Translations under genes and position numbers: made by a program
In this document: positions 36,456 through 45,493 of the stretch, piece after piece
Layout of the letters: every line of letters begins with the position of its first letter
Numbering within the stretch: the stretch's first letter is position 1
Assembly (NCBI RefSeq): GCF_005870025.1
Contig: NZ_VATA01000005.1
Coordinates: 144,447 to 208,446, forward strand
Source of the DNA: Poseidonocella sp. HB161398
Lineage (GTDB): Bacteria; Pseudomonadota; Alphaproteobacteria; Rhodobacterales; Rhodobacteraceae
Reading direction: 5' to 3'
DNA: 64,000 nucleotides
The notes under the pieces: model-generated
Database searches by the model: none
What the model saw: the letters and a program-made list of their open reading frames with translations, nothing else
Told to the model about the DNA's origin: nothing

Positions 36456-37798
36456 CAGTCCTGCCCCGCCACGAAATCGTCGAGCAGCCCCGCGTCGCAG
36501 GCGATGTCGACGAAGGAGAAGCGGTCGCGCATCTCGTGGCCGTGGCGCAGCGCCTCGCGCCACAGATCCGGCGGACAGCCGAGCTCGGCGCCGCTGACCG
36601 GGGCCCCGGCGGCGCGCAGCATTGCCTCCAGCTCGGCGGGCGGGATCATGAAGCCGAGGCATTCGCGCCGCAGCTCGGGCCAGATCGCCGCGATCCGCTC
36701 GTTGAAGGCGGCGGCGCCCTGTGCATCGAAGGCCTTCCGGCGGTATTCGGCAATGCATTGCGGGGCGGCCGCGCCCATGCGGCGGCGCATGCCGTCCTCG
36801 TCGATCCGCGTGGCGGCAACCTGCGGCGGGGTCTCTGAGCCGAGCATCGCCGCCTGCAGCCGCGCCATGGCGACCGAGGCGGCGCCGACCTGCGCGCCAT
36901 GCAGCGTGCCGGGATGGCGGGTGCCCGCGAAGCAGTCGATATAGTGGGAAATCTGGTGCTCGGACATCGAGCCGTGGTTCGAGACCCGCGTGTAGGAGAC
37001 GCCGAGCCCGGAGAACATCAGGTTGCGGTGCAGCCAGCCCATCGAGACGATGTCGCCCGCGGGAAGGCCGGGCGAAGCCTCGATCATCCGGTCCTCGTTG
37101 TCGCCGGAGACCAGATAGGCCACGTCGGTGTAGAACGTGTCGCGCAGCCGGTGCGACATCCACCAGTCGACCTGCGCCACCGCGCGGTTGACGCTGTCGC
37201 CGAAGCCGGCCGCCGCCAGATGCGCGGGGGCCGCGGCATTCACCGCGAGGTCGATGAAGATGCCCGAGGCGGCATGCGCGGGCGTCGACACCTTCAGCCC
37301 GCTCTCCAGCGTGATCGAGGCCGTGACCGAGCCGTAGCCGTCCATCGAGGCCGCCGTGCCGAAGACCGCATAGCGGCGGCCGTCCCGGGCGGTGATGTAC
37401 TTGCACAGGTCGTTGACCGTGCCGGAGCCGACGGCGATCACGTGGTCATAGCCGCGCAGCAGGGGCTCCAGCCGGGCGATCTCGGCCTCGTCGGCATGGG
37501 GATGCTCCAGCACCACCTCGCCCGCGGCGCCGAGCGCGCGGGCCACGCGGCCGCCCATCGCGTCGCGGGTCGCGGTGTCCGAGACCACGCAGATCGCGCC
37601 GCCGAAGCCCAGCCGCGCAACTAGATCGGCCTCCGCGCCGTCCAGGCTGTCCTCGATGGCGATGATCTCGAACGGGCAGCGGCCCTGCGTCTCGCCGGTG
37701 GCCGGGTGCCGCCAGCGGCCCTCGTTCACAGCATCGATGTCGGACGTCCAGCCGCCAGCGGGCCGCAACGGCCTGACGGTCGCATGAGCGCTCTGCAT
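36455..37798 (-). CDS. Glycerol-1-phosphate dehydrogenase-like (AraM/EgsA) enzyme
   Basis: The protein has 447 residues, longer than the usual 350-400, with about 45 extra N-terminal residues. The dehydroquinate-synthase/iron-ADH fold is clear: NAD-binding 'VGSGTVNDLCKY' (123-134), 'GTAASMDGYGS' (147-157), metal ligands Asp201 ('GFGDSV'), His281 ('SEHQISH') and His300 ('LHGAQVG'). Family members reduce DHAP to sn-glycerol-1-phosphate or run in reverse. As first gene of a catabolic operon it more likely oxidises an imported or phosphorylated polyol. The ATG at 37798 follows GGGAGGAAG; the 14-residue upstream extension has no support. It is divergent from the SorC gene. Confidence 0.87.
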   Translation of the reverse strand: MQSAHATVRPLRPAGGWTSDIDAVNEGRWRHPATGETQGRCPFEIIAIEDSLDGAEADLVARLGFGGAICVVSDTATRDAMGGRVARALGAAGEVVLEHPHADEAEIARLEPLLRGYDHVIAVGSGTVNDLCKYITARDGRRYAVFGTAASMDGYGSVTASITLESGLKVSTPAHAASGIFIDLAVNAAAPAHLAAAGFGDSVNRAVAQVDWWMSHRLRDTFYTDVAYLVSGDNEDRMIEASPGLPAGDIVSMGWLHRNLMFSGLGVSYTRVSNHGSMSEHQISHYIDCFAGTRHPGTLHGAQVGAASVAMARLQAAMLGSETPPQVAATRIDEDGMRRRMGAAAPQCIAEYRRKAFDAQGAAAFNERIAAIWPELRRECLGFMIPPAELEAMLRAAGAPVSGAELGCPPDLWREALRHGHEMRDRFSFVDIACDAGLLDDFVAGQD

Positions 37799-37847
37799 GC
37801 GCTTCCTCCCGGTTCTCCACCCTGGGATGGAGAATGTCACCTAAGTC

Positions 37848-37892
37848 TGACATTTGTCAATGACATTTGCTGAACCGAATTGACATCTGTCA
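37848..37892. promoter_or_regulatory. SorC-type operators between the two arms of the divergon
   Basis: TGACA-TT-TGTCA (37848-37859) and TGACA-TC-TGTCA (37881-37892) are perfect 5-bp dyads with identical half-sites, 33 bp centre to centre (three helical turns). A further half-site TGACA lies at 37861-37865. They occupy the 132-bp gap between the leftward operon and the SorC gene, and tetrameric SorC proteins bind paired sites like these. Confidence 0.75.
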
Positions 37893-37930
37893 GAAGTCGT
37901 CGGAAAACAGGGGGGCGACAGGAGTAGCGG

Positions 37931-38932
37931 ATGAAGCAAGACATACCAGCCCAGGTCCCGGCGGAGTTCGGAGGCGATGCGGTGGCCTGGGCCATCTGGC
38001 TCTATTACGGCGAAGGCCGGACCCAGTCGGAGGTCGCCTCTGCGCTGCGGCTGAGCCGTGCGACCATCGCGAACTACCTGGCCGAGGGGCGGCGGCGCGG
38101 CTTGGTCTCGATAGAGATCGCGCCGGAGCTGCTTTCCACGGTGTCGCTGGCGCGGGCGCTCTGCGAGCGCTGGAACCTGGCCTCGGCGCATGTGATCCCG
38201 GCCCTTGGCGACATGGCCGAGCTGAGGCGCGCCGTCGGCCGGGCGGGCGGCCATGCGCTGGCGCGCCACATGCGCCCCGGCGCGGTGATCGGCGTGGCCT
38301 GGGGCCGGACCGTCGGCCAGCTGGCGGTGGCGCTGCCCGAAAGGCAGCTGCCCGAGATGAGCATTGTCCAGGTTTCCGGAAGCTCCCTGTCGAATGCCGA
38401 GCATTCACCAGAAGTCTGCACGGCGCTGATCGCGTCGCGCACCGGCGCCCGGGCGGAGAACCTGCATGCGCCGGCGCTGCTCTCGACGCCAGAGATGCGC
38501 GATCGCCTGGCCGCAGAGCCGGGCATCGCCCGGCAGCTCGCGCGGACGCGGGACTGCGACGTGGTGCTGTTCGGCGTGGGCGAGCTCGACGGCGAGCATG
38601 TCTTCGCGGATCCCGACTACATGTCGGCAGAGGCCGCGGAGGAGTACATGCGGCTCGGGGCGGTCGGGATCCTTCTCGGCCGCTGCATCGATCCGGAGGG
38701 GAACGAGGTGGAGGGACCCCTCTCGGGACGGCGCATGGGGATGGAGCTGCCCGATCTCAGGGCGGCGCCGGCCCGGCTCTGCGTCGCAGGAGGAATGGCC
38801 AAGATCGACGCCATCCGCGCCGCTTTGCGCGGGGGATATGTCACGGAATTCGTCACCGACGCGGAAATCGCGCGGAGCTTGCTGGAGGAGGAGCGGCATG
38901 ACGGGAAAGGATCTGGTAATCGGGCTGGATAG
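37931..38932 (+). CDS. SorC/DeoR-type sugar-binding transcriptional regulator
   Basis: The protein has 333 residues. The N-terminal helix-turn-helix is 'RTQSEVASALRLSRATIANY' (about 30-49). The rest is a SorC sugar-binding domain with 'MRPGAVIGVAWGRTVGQLA', 'LFGVGELDGEHVFADPDYMS' and 'ARLCVAGGMAKIDAIRAAL'. The effector is typically a phosphorylated sugar or polyol made by the pathway. EryD of erythritol operons belongs to this family. It shares its transcript with the FGGY kinase, whose start lies 35 nt inside its 3' end. Confidence 0.9.
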   Translation: MKQDIPAQVPAEFGGDAVAWAIWLYYGEGRTQSEVASALRLSRATIANYLAEGRRRGLVSIEIAPELLSTVSLARALCERWNLASAHVIPALGDMAELRRAVGRAGGHALARHMRPGAVIGVAWGRTVGQLAVALPERQLPEMSIVQVSGSSLSNAEHSPEVCTALIASRTGARAENLHAPALLSTPEMRDRLAAEPGIARQLARTRDCDVVLFGVGELDGEHVFADPDYMSAEAAEEYMRLGAVGILLGRCIDPEGNEVEGPLSGRRMGMELPDLRAAPARLCVAGGMAKIDAIRAALRGGYVTEFVTDAEIARSLLEEERHDGKGSGNRAG

Positions 38933-40382
38933 CTCGACGCAATCGACGAAGGCGGTGGCCTGGACCAGAGAGGGGGAGGCCGTCGCCGAGGGGCGCGCCC
39001 GCCATGACATGTCCATGCCCGGACCGGGCCTGGCAGAGCAGGATCCCGCGCAGTGGTGGTCGGCGCTCTGCGAGGCCGTCCGCGCGGTCACCGCGCAGGT
39101 CGGCGCGGACCGGATCGCCGGGATCGCCATCGCCAATCAGCGCGAGACCAGCGCCTTTCTCGATGCCGACTGGACCCCGGTGCGGCCCGCCATCGTCTGG
39201 GTGGACGAGCGCGGCCGCAGCCAGCTGGCCTCGCTCGAGGCGCGGCTCGGCGGCCAGCGCATCCACGAGATCACCGGCAAGCCCTTCGACCTGACGCCGC
39301 CGATTTCCCGCTATGACTGGCTGCGCGAGCACGAACCCGAGACGATGCGGCGCGCGGCCCACGTGGTCGATGCCCAGTGCTACCTGGTGCGGCGGCTGAC
39401 CGGCCGCGTGGCGACGAGCTGGATCTCGGCCGATCCCTCGGGCGTGTTCGACATCCGGGAGAAGCGCTGGTCCGCTCCGGTCTGCCAGGCTGTCGGCCTG
39501 TCGCTGTCGCAGCTGCCCGAGGCGCTGCCCGCAGGGACGGCGGCCGGGAAAGTGACCGGGGCGGCGGCCGCCGAGACCGGGCTGGAGGCGGGGACGCCGC
39601 TGTTTCTTGCCGGGGGCGACGGGCAATGCGCGGGGCTCGGCACGAATGCCGTCCGCGCGGGCACGATCTACCTCAATCTCGGCACCGCGCTGATCATCGG
39701 CGCCTGGGCGCCCGAGGCGCGGATCTCCAAGTCGTGGCGCACCATGACCTCGCCGACCGGGCAGGGCTATTTCTGCGAGGGGGTCCAGCGGACCGGCGCC
39801 TATCTGCTGAACTGGCTGGTCGACACGTTCTTCGGCGGCCGCGACGATCCGCAGATCTTCTCGCGGCTCGACGCGCAGGCCGCCGCGATCCCGCTGGGCG
39901 CCGAGGGCGTCACCATCTCGCCCTATCTCTCGGGCTGCATGGACCCGCACTGGGACCCCGATGCCCGCGCCGCGATCACCGGCCTCGGCCCGAGCCACAC
40001 CGCGGCGCATATCTATCGCGGGGCGCTCGAGGCGCTGACCGCCGAGAGCGTGCGCTGTCTCGCGGCGATGGAGCGGCAGGGGCTGGAGGCCAGCCGGATC
40101 GCGGCGGTCGGCGGCGGCGCCATCAACCAGCTCTGGATGCAGATGTTCGCGGATGCCTCCGGCCTGCCGGTGGCGCGGTCGCGCTCGGTCGAGGCCTCGG
40201 CGCTCGGCGCCGGGATGTTCGCCGCGGCGGGGCTCGGCTGGCATCCCTCGGTCGAGGCGGCAGCGGCGGCGATGTCCTGCGAGGATCCCGCGATCCGTCC
40301 GGACCCGGCGGCGCGCCCGGCCTGGGCGGGGCTTCTGGCCCGGCAGGCGAGCGTCTACCGGCCCAGCCCCGTGGCCGCGTGA
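38898..40382 (+). CDS. FGGY-family carbohydrate kinase
   Basis: The protein has 494 residues. The N-terminal phosphate motif is 'GLDSSTQSTKAVAW' (9-22), FGGY substrate-side segments 'IANQRETSAF' and 'VDERGRSQL' follow, and the C-terminal ATP motif is 'VGGGAINQLWMQMFADASG'. It phosphorylates a sugar or polyol with ATP in the cytoplasm; subfamilies include xylulokinase, fuculokinase, glycerol kinase and erythritol kinase, and I cannot separate these by eye. Co-regulation with the aldolase, GlpD-type enzyme and importer suggests it makes the phosphate ester they use. Its start codon lies inside the SorC gene (35-nt overlap, GGAGGAG upstream). Confidence 0.9.
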   Translation: MTGKDLVIGLDSSTQSTKAVAWTREGEAVAEGRARHDMSMPGPGLAEQDPAQWWSALCEAVRAVTAQVGADRIAGIAIANQRETSAFLDADWTPVRPAIVWVDERGRSQLASLEARLGGQRIHEITGKPFDLTPPISRYDWLREHEPETMRRAAHVVDAQCYLVRRLTGRVATSWISADPSGVFDIREKRWSAPVCQAVGLSLSQLPEALPAGTAAGKVTGAAAAETGLEAGTPLFLAGGDGQCAGLGTNAVRAGTIYLNLGTALIIGAWAPEARISKSWRTMTSPTGQGYFCEGVQRTGAYLLNWLVDTFFGGRDDPQIFSRLDAQAAAIPLGAEGVTISPYLSGCMDPHWDPDARAAITGLGPSHTAAHIYRGALEALTAESVRCLAAMERQGLEASRIAAVGGGAINQLWMQMFADASGLPVARSRSVEASALGAGMFAAAGLGWHPSVEAAAAAMSCEDPAIRPDPAARPAWAGLLARQASVYRPSPVAA

Positions 40383-40389
40383 ACGGATC

Positions 40390-40416
40390 CCGCGCCGGCG
40401 CCGCGATCCGGCGCGG
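40390..40416 (+). terminator. Terminator hairpin after the FGGY kinase
   Basis: CCGCGCCGG (40390-40398) pairs perfectly with CCGGCGCGG (40408-40416), 9-nt loop, 8 nt past the stop codon. No T-tract. Confidence 0.6.
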
Positions 40417-41940
40417 TGTGGCCGGCACCGGGGGAGGGATCGGCCGGGCGCGCGGGCAGGCGGCGCGTCCGGATGGCCTGCCGCATTTGCCGTCCCGCGC
40501 TTCCGGCGGGCCGGAGCTCCGGCACGAGGAGGGGCCGGGCAGCGCCGCTGGGGCTGCTTCGCGTCCCGCCTTCTGGCCGGATGCCAGACGGTCGGCGCGC
40601 GCGGGCCCTTGCTGCGCGTCCCCGGCCTGCCGCGTCCGGCCGCGGGACCGCCTGCGCCAAATGTCTCCGGCCGCCCGGGCCGGACCGCCGGAACTGGCAG
40701 GGAACGGTCCTGTTCTGCCGCAACCGTGCGTCGACGGCTTTCCGCCGCCAACGGTCCGGTCTGAGGCAAGTCCGGCATGCTCGCCGAATTGCCTCGCTCG
40801 CCCGGGGTCAGGACGGCAGCCAGCCCCACGGAATCGCCGTCCCTCGGGGCCCCGGAGGCCCGTGGCCGGGTGGTCGGCGCGCGCTTGGCCAGCCCGTCAG
40901 GCGGGGACGCGATCCGGCGGGCGGACGCTGCCATCGCGCGAGGTCCGCCGTGGCGCCATGCGCGGCCCTTCTTCCCGGACATGATCTGCAGCCGCGGACG
41001 AGCGGGACATCTGATGCAGGCCCGCTGTGCTGCCGAAGCCACCGCCTCCGATCCTTGCGAGTCCACTGGACGGGTTTCCCGGGATGCCCTCCTGCGCTTG
41101 CGGATTGCCGGCCAGGCGGCCCTGATCGACAGGCATCGACAGGCGGGCGGGCCGTCCCGGCCAGCGGGCAGCGGGATCCCGGCAGTCTTCCGGGGTGTGG
41201 AGGCGCTAGCCCGTCCAGCCAGGGCGCCCCGCGGCGAGGTCTTGGGGCGGGGCTCGTGGCCGGAATGCGGGGGAGGCCGCAGGTGCCTGCCGGTCCGCGC
41301 AGGGCCGTCCGGGGCCGGGCGATGCCGCAACTCGGACCGGCCGAAGGGGCAAGCGCGCAGCCGGGCTCGTGCTGCCGACGCTTGCCGGCAGGACCCGCTG
41401 GGCCGCGCCAAGGTCAGGGCCGCCGCCGGATCCGGTTCCCGTTCCGGGGCCTGACCGGGGGCTGACAAGCCCTGTCCTGCGAGAGAGGCCGGCGCGGAAC
41501 CGGAGACACTGTCCCGAAGGCGGCTGTCCTTGTTCTTCTCTGTGAGCCGCCTCGCCATATGCGGATGAATTTCCTCATTGGCGACGCCCCGGAACCATTT
41601 CCCAGTGCTCTGTCAAACCGGCGCACGGGCAGGCGGAACGTCCATCCCGGGTGCCTGCGCAGCCACCGGGGACGTCCGGGCAACCGGCAGGCTCCGGCCG
41701 CGAGGGCCGCCTCCTGCATGGCTGCAGCGCGGGATGGCGGAGGCGGACGGGGGCGCCCGGCTGCGCTCCCGTCCGGGCCGCTTGACAGCGCGCGCGGCGG
41801 TCCACAGTGGACACTTGCGGCTTGCCAGTACCGGCGGCGGCCGGCCGGACGACTGCCGCCCGGGACGCGCGGCGGGCGGCGGCGGACTATAGGGGCTTGG
41901 CCGGGACGGACGGCGGCCGATCCGGCTACTGAAGCCGGAG
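40417..41940. other. 1.5-kb GC-rich convergent spacer
   Basis: This is the longest spacer in the window, between the FGGY kinase and the leftward uxuB gene. Frames up to several hundred codons are open on both strands, but none carries a family motif, hydrophobic segment or credible start. I see no RNA gene. It may be degraded coding DNA; no ancestor is recognisable by eye. Confidence 0.55.
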
Positions 41941-41956
41941 GCCGCCGGCCGGCGGC
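41941..41956 (-). terminator. Terminator palindrome after uxuB
   Basis: GCCGCCGGCCGGCGGC is a perfect 16-bp palindrome (6-bp stem plus 4-nt loop, or 8-bp dyad) four bases beyond the uxuB stop on the minus strand. Confidence 0.5.
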
Positions 41957-41960
41957 AATC

Positions 41961-43427
41961 TCAGCCCGCCGCCATCTGCGCCTCGGCGGCGATGACCTCG
42001 GCCATCGGCCGGGCCAGCATCTCCGCCAGGATGTTCCGGACGCTGATCCAGAACGCGTCGTCTCCGGCCACAGCGGCAGAGACGAAACCGGCATGGCGCA
42101 GGGCGTCCACGATCCCCGCGGCATCCTTCCCGGAGGTCGCGGCCGCCAAGGCGCCGGCCCGCGGGTCGCGCAGCTCGTAGGGCGCGCAGTCATGCACGGA
42201 GCCGGAGACATGCCTTGCCCAGGCGGCGGTCGCGAAGGCGAAGGCGCGGCAGTCGACCTCCCGGGCCCGCGCATCGGCCAGCGCCGAGAAGATCCGCTGC
42301 GGCATCTTCTCGGACCCGTCCATCGCGATCTGGAACGTCTGGTGCGCGATGGCCGGGTTCCCGAACCGCTCCGCCAGCGCCGCCGCATAGGCCGCGGTGT
42401 CGATCCCCTCGATCCCGGGCAGCGTCGCCGCCGCCGCCGCGAGATGGCGGCGGACCAGCGCGGCAAGCGCGGGATCGGCCATCACGTCGCGGACGAAGGC
42501 GCGCCCGGCATGGAAGCCCGCATAGGCCAGCATCGAATGCGTGCCGTTCAGCATGCGCAGCTTCATCGCCTCGAAATCGGCGACGCGCTCGGTGAAGATC
42601 GCGCCCGCCGCCTCCCAGGCCGGGCGGCCCGTCGGGAAGTCGTCCTCGATCACCCACTGGCAGAAGGGCTCCGTCTCGATGGCGGCGAGGTCGTCGCATC
42701 CGGTCAGGCGGGCGGCTTCGGCCAGGGTCTCCGCCGTCGCGGCCGGGGTGATCCGGTCGACCATGGTCGAGGGGAAGGCCACCTCGGCGGCGATCCAGGC
42801 GGCCAGCTCCGGGTCGGTGCGGCGGGCGAAATCGACGGCCGCGCCGCGCAGCAGCCGGCCATTGTCGGGAAGGTTGTCGCAGCAGAGCACGGTGAAGGGC
42901 GGGGTGCCCGCGGCGCGGCGCATCGCCAGCGCCCGGACGATCATGCCGATCACCCCCTGCGGGGCCTCCGGCTGCGCCAGATCGGCGGCAATGGCCGGAT
43001 GCGAGGGGTCGCAGCCCTCCGCGGCGCGGTCGAGCCCGTAGGCCTTCTCGGTCACCGTGACCGAGACGATGCGCACGGCCGGGTCGGCCATTCGCGCCAG
43101 CACCGGCGCCGGATCGCCCGCGGAACAGGCCGCGCCGGAGATCGCGCCGATCACCCGGGCCCGGGTCTCTGCGCCCTTTTCAACCAGGGTATAGAGCCCG
43201 TTCTGCGGCGCGAGCTCCTCCGAGGCGCGGGGCGAGCGCAGCGACACGCCGAAGATGCGCCAGTCGCCGCCAGCGGCGGCCATCGCGGCGTCGGTCATCG
43301 CCGCCTGATGCGCCTTGTGGAAGGCGCCGAGCCCGAGATGGACGATGCCCGTGCCTTGCGCGGCCGGATCGTAGCCGGGGCGCATCGCCTCCGGCACCTG
43401 CGACAGCGTGCTCAGCCGCATGGTCAT
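41961..43427 (-). CDS. uxuB: D-fructuronate reductase / mannitol dehydrogenase family
   Basis: The protein has 488 residues. The N-terminal Rossmann motif is 'GIVHLGLGAFHKAHQAAMTD' (27-46), followed by 'FTVLCCDNLPDNGRLLRGAA' and 'FPSTMVDRITPAA', hallmarks of the UxuB/mannitol dehydrogenase family. The catalytic Lys is in 'EAMKLRMLNGTHSMLAYAG'. It reduces D-fructuronate to D-mannonate with NADH. Pairing with uxuA by an ATGA overlap makes the UxuB assignment much more likely than mannitol dehydrogenase. Confidence 0.92.
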   Translation of the reverse strand: MTMRLSTLSQVPEAMRPGYDPAAQGTGIVHLGLGAFHKAHQAAMTDAAMAAAGGDWRIFGVSLRSPRASEELAPQNGLYTLVEKGAETRARVIGAISGAACSAGDPAPVLARMADPAVRIVSVTVTEKAYGLDRAAEGCDPSHPAIAADLAQPEAPQGVIGMIVRALAMRRAAGTPPFTVLCCDNLPDNGRLLRGAAVDFARRTDPELAAWIAAEVAFPSTMVDRITPAATAETLAEAARLTGCDDLAAIETEPFCQWVIEDDFPTGRPAWEAAGAIFTERVADFEAMKLRMLNGTHSMLAYAGFHAGRAFVRDVMADPALAALVRRHLAAAAATLPGIEGIDTAAYAAALAERFGNPAIAHQTFQIAMDGSEKMPQRIFSALADARAREVDCRAFAFATAAWARHVSGSVHDCAPYELRDPRAGALAAATSGKDAAGIVDALRHAGFVSAAVAGDDAFWISVRNILAEMLARPMAEVIAAEAQMAAG

Positions 43428-44635
43428 TGCGCCCCCAGCACGCGCTCGTAGGCGCGGAAGAGACCGCGCAGCTCGGCCAGCCCCTTGAGCCGCCCGATCG
43501 CCGGATAGCCGGGCTGCGCCTCGCGGCCGATATCGTCGAGGATGTCCTGGCCGTGATCGGGGCGCATCGGGATCGACCAGTCGGCGCGTCCGGCGGCCTT
43601 GCGGCGGCGTTCCTCGCGGGAGATCGCCTCGACCATGCCGACCATGTCGGTATGGCCCGAGAGATGCTCGTCCTCGAAGAAGGAGTTCTTCACCCCGGTC
43701 CCCTCGATGCTGACATTGCGCAGGTGCAGGAAATGCACCCGGTCGGCCAGCGCCTTGAAGATCGCCACGGTGTCGTTGTCGGGGCGCGCGCCCAGCGAGC
43801 CGGTGCAGAAGGTCACGCCGTTCGCGGGGATGTCGACCGCGTCGAGCACCGCGCGGTACTGGCCTTCGGTCGACATGATCCGCGGCAGGCCCAGGAGCGG
43901 GAAGGGCGGATCGTCGGGATGGCAGCAGAGCCGCACGCCCAGCTCCTCGGCCAGCGGCGCGACTTCGGACAGGAAGTCGATCAGGTGGCCGCGCAGCACC
44001 TCCTCGGAGATGCGGTCGTATTCGGCGAGATGCGCGCGCACGTCCTCGAGCGTGAAGGTCTCGGCCGCGCCGGGCAGGCCGAAGACGACATTGCCGGCGA
44101 TCAATTCCTTCTCCGCGTCGTCCATTCCGGCGAAGCGGCGGGCGGCGGCCTCGGCCACGTCCTCGGGGAAATCCTCCGCCGCGCCCTTGCGGGCGAGGAT
44201 GTGGATGTCGAAGGCGGCGAAATCGACCAGGTCGAAGCGCATGCAGCGCGCGCCGGTCGGGCGCTCCCAGGCCAGGTTCGTCCGGGTCCAGTCGAGCACC
44301 GGCATGAAGTTGTAGCAGATCACCTCGATCCCGGCCTCGCGCAGGTGGCGCATCGAGGTCTTCCAGTTGGCGACATGGGCCTTCCAGTCGCCCTGCTGCT
44401 TCTTGATGTCCTCGGAGACGGGCAGCGATTCGACCACGTCCCAGCCCAGCGGCGAGGGACGTCCGTCCTTCCGCGTGGCGATCTCGCGCTGGCGCTGCGC
44501 GATCTCCTCCGGCGTCCAGACGGCGCCTGTCGGCACATGGTGCAGTGCCGAGACGACGCCTTCGACACCCGCCTGCATCATGTCGTCGATGCTCACACGG
44601 TCCTTCGGACCGAACCAACGCCAGGTCTGACGCAT
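43424..44635 (-). CDS. uxuA: Mannonate dehydratase
   Basis: The protein has 403 residues, the normal UxuA length. It opens with 'MRQTWRWFGPKDRVSIDDMM' and contains the TIM-barrel landmarks 'GIEVICYNFMPVLDWTRTNL', 'LCCHPDDPPFPLLGLPRIMS', 'VTFCTGSLGARPDND' and 'MRPDHGQDILDD'; the His and Cys in these segments bind the metal. It dehydrates D-mannonate to KDG. It is first in a two-gene leftward operon and divergent from the GntR gene. Confidence 0.96.
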   Translation of the reverse strand: MRQTWRWFGPKDRVSIDDMMQAGVEGVVSALHHVPTGAVWTPEEIAQRQREIATRKDGRPSPLGWDVVESLPVSEDIKKQQGDWKAHVANWKTSMRHLREAGIEVICYNFMPVLDWTRTNLAWERPTGARCMRFDLVDFAAFDIHILARKGAAEDFPEDVAEAAARRFAGMDDAEKELIAGNVVFGLPGAAETFTLEDVRAHLAEYDRISEEVLRGHLIDFLSEVAPLAEELGVRLCCHPDDPPFPLLGLPRIMSTEGQYRAVLDAVDIPANGVTFCTGSLGARPDNDTVAIFKALADRVHFLHLRNVSIEGTGVKNSFFEDEHLSGHTDMVGMVEAISREERRRKAAGRADWSIPMRPDHGQDILDDIGREAQPGYPAIGRLKGLAELRGLFRAYERVLGAQ

Positions 44636-44760
44636 CCTATTCCTCCCGCTCGTCGCAGTTCAGCGCGTTTGCGCAATCATCGCCATCGGGATAGCACGGA
44701 AAGAACCCGGTTGACTAGTATGGAAGTATGGTGCATTCAGTCGCCGTGGAGGAGAGGACC
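44636..44760. promoter_or_regulatory. Divergent uxuAB / GntR-TRAP control region
   Basis: This 125-bp gap contains an AT-richer part with TTGACTAGTATGGAAGTATGG (44711-44731). In it AGTATGG is directly repeated and TTGACT could serve as a -35 box for the rightward transcript. It is the likely site of action of the GntR regulator; no clean dyad of the UxuR type is evident. Confidence 0.35.
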
Positions 44761-45465
44761 ATGACCGCAGAGACCCAGCCCGGGCAGATGCTCGACCCGA
44801 CCCTCGCGGTGGGCCCGCAGCTGATGCGGATCCTGCGCGGGGCCATCGTTTCCAACGCGCTCCAGCCCGGCGTGCGCATTTCCGAAGCCGAGATCGGCCA
44901 GCGCTACGGCGTCAGCCGCCAGCCGGTGCGCGAGGTGTTCATCAAGCTGGCGGAGGAGGGGCTGCTGGAGGTCCGTCCCCAGCGCGGGACCTTCGTGCGC
45001 AAGATCAACGTCAACGCGGTGCTCGACGCCCGCTTCGTCCGCGAGGCGATCGAGGCGGATGTCGCGAAGGCCTGCGCCGCGAACGCGACGCCGGAGCTGG
45101 TCCGCGACCTGCGCGCGCAGCTTGCGGCGCAGCGGGCCCTGGGCGGCGGCGATCCGGCCGGCTTCGTCGAGCTCGACGACCTCTTCCACCGCACGCTGGC
45201 CGAGGGGGCAGGGCGCCCGAACGCCTGGAACGTGATCGACGGGATGAAATCCCAGCTCGACCGCGTGCGCCGCCTGACCACGGCCACTCTGCCCTTCGAC
45301 CACCTGCTGACCCAGCACACCGCCATCGTCGACGCCGTCGAGGCCGGCGATGCCGCCGCCGCGGAGGCGGCGATGCGCGGGCACCTTCAGATGATCCTGT
45401 CGGATCTGGCGGCCATCCGCGCCGCCTGTCCGCAGCATTTCGAACCCCAGGCCGACCAGGCCTGA
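44761..45465 (+). CDS. GntR-family (FCD) regulator of uxuBA/TRAP genes
   Basis: The protein has 234 residues. The winged helix spans about residues 18-80 ('AIVSNALQPGVRISEAEIGQ', 'YGVSRQPVREVFIKLAEEGL') and a FCD domain follows ('ELDDLFHRTLAEGA', 'DHLLTQHTAIVDAVEAGD', with typical Asp/His metal positions). UxuR/ExuR-like regulators of hexuronate use belong to this class. I start at 44761 because GGAGGAGAGG lies upstream; an in-frame start at 44728 adds 11 residues with no ribosome-binding site. It is 28 nt ahead of the TRAP binding-protein gene. Confidence 0.87.
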   Translation: MTAETQPGQMLDPTLAVGPQLMRILRGAIVSNALQPGVRISEAEIGQRYGVSRQPVREVFIKLAEEGLLEVRPQRGTFVRKINVNAVLDARFVREAIEADVAKACAANATPELVRDLRAQLAAQRALGGGDPAGFVELDDLFHRTLAEGAGRPNAWNVIDGMKSQLDRVRRLTTATLPFDHLLTQHTAIVDAVEAGDAAAAEAAMRGHLQMILSDLAAIRAACPQHFEPQADQA

Positions 45466-45493
45466 CGCCGCAGCGACCTTACGGGAGGATACC

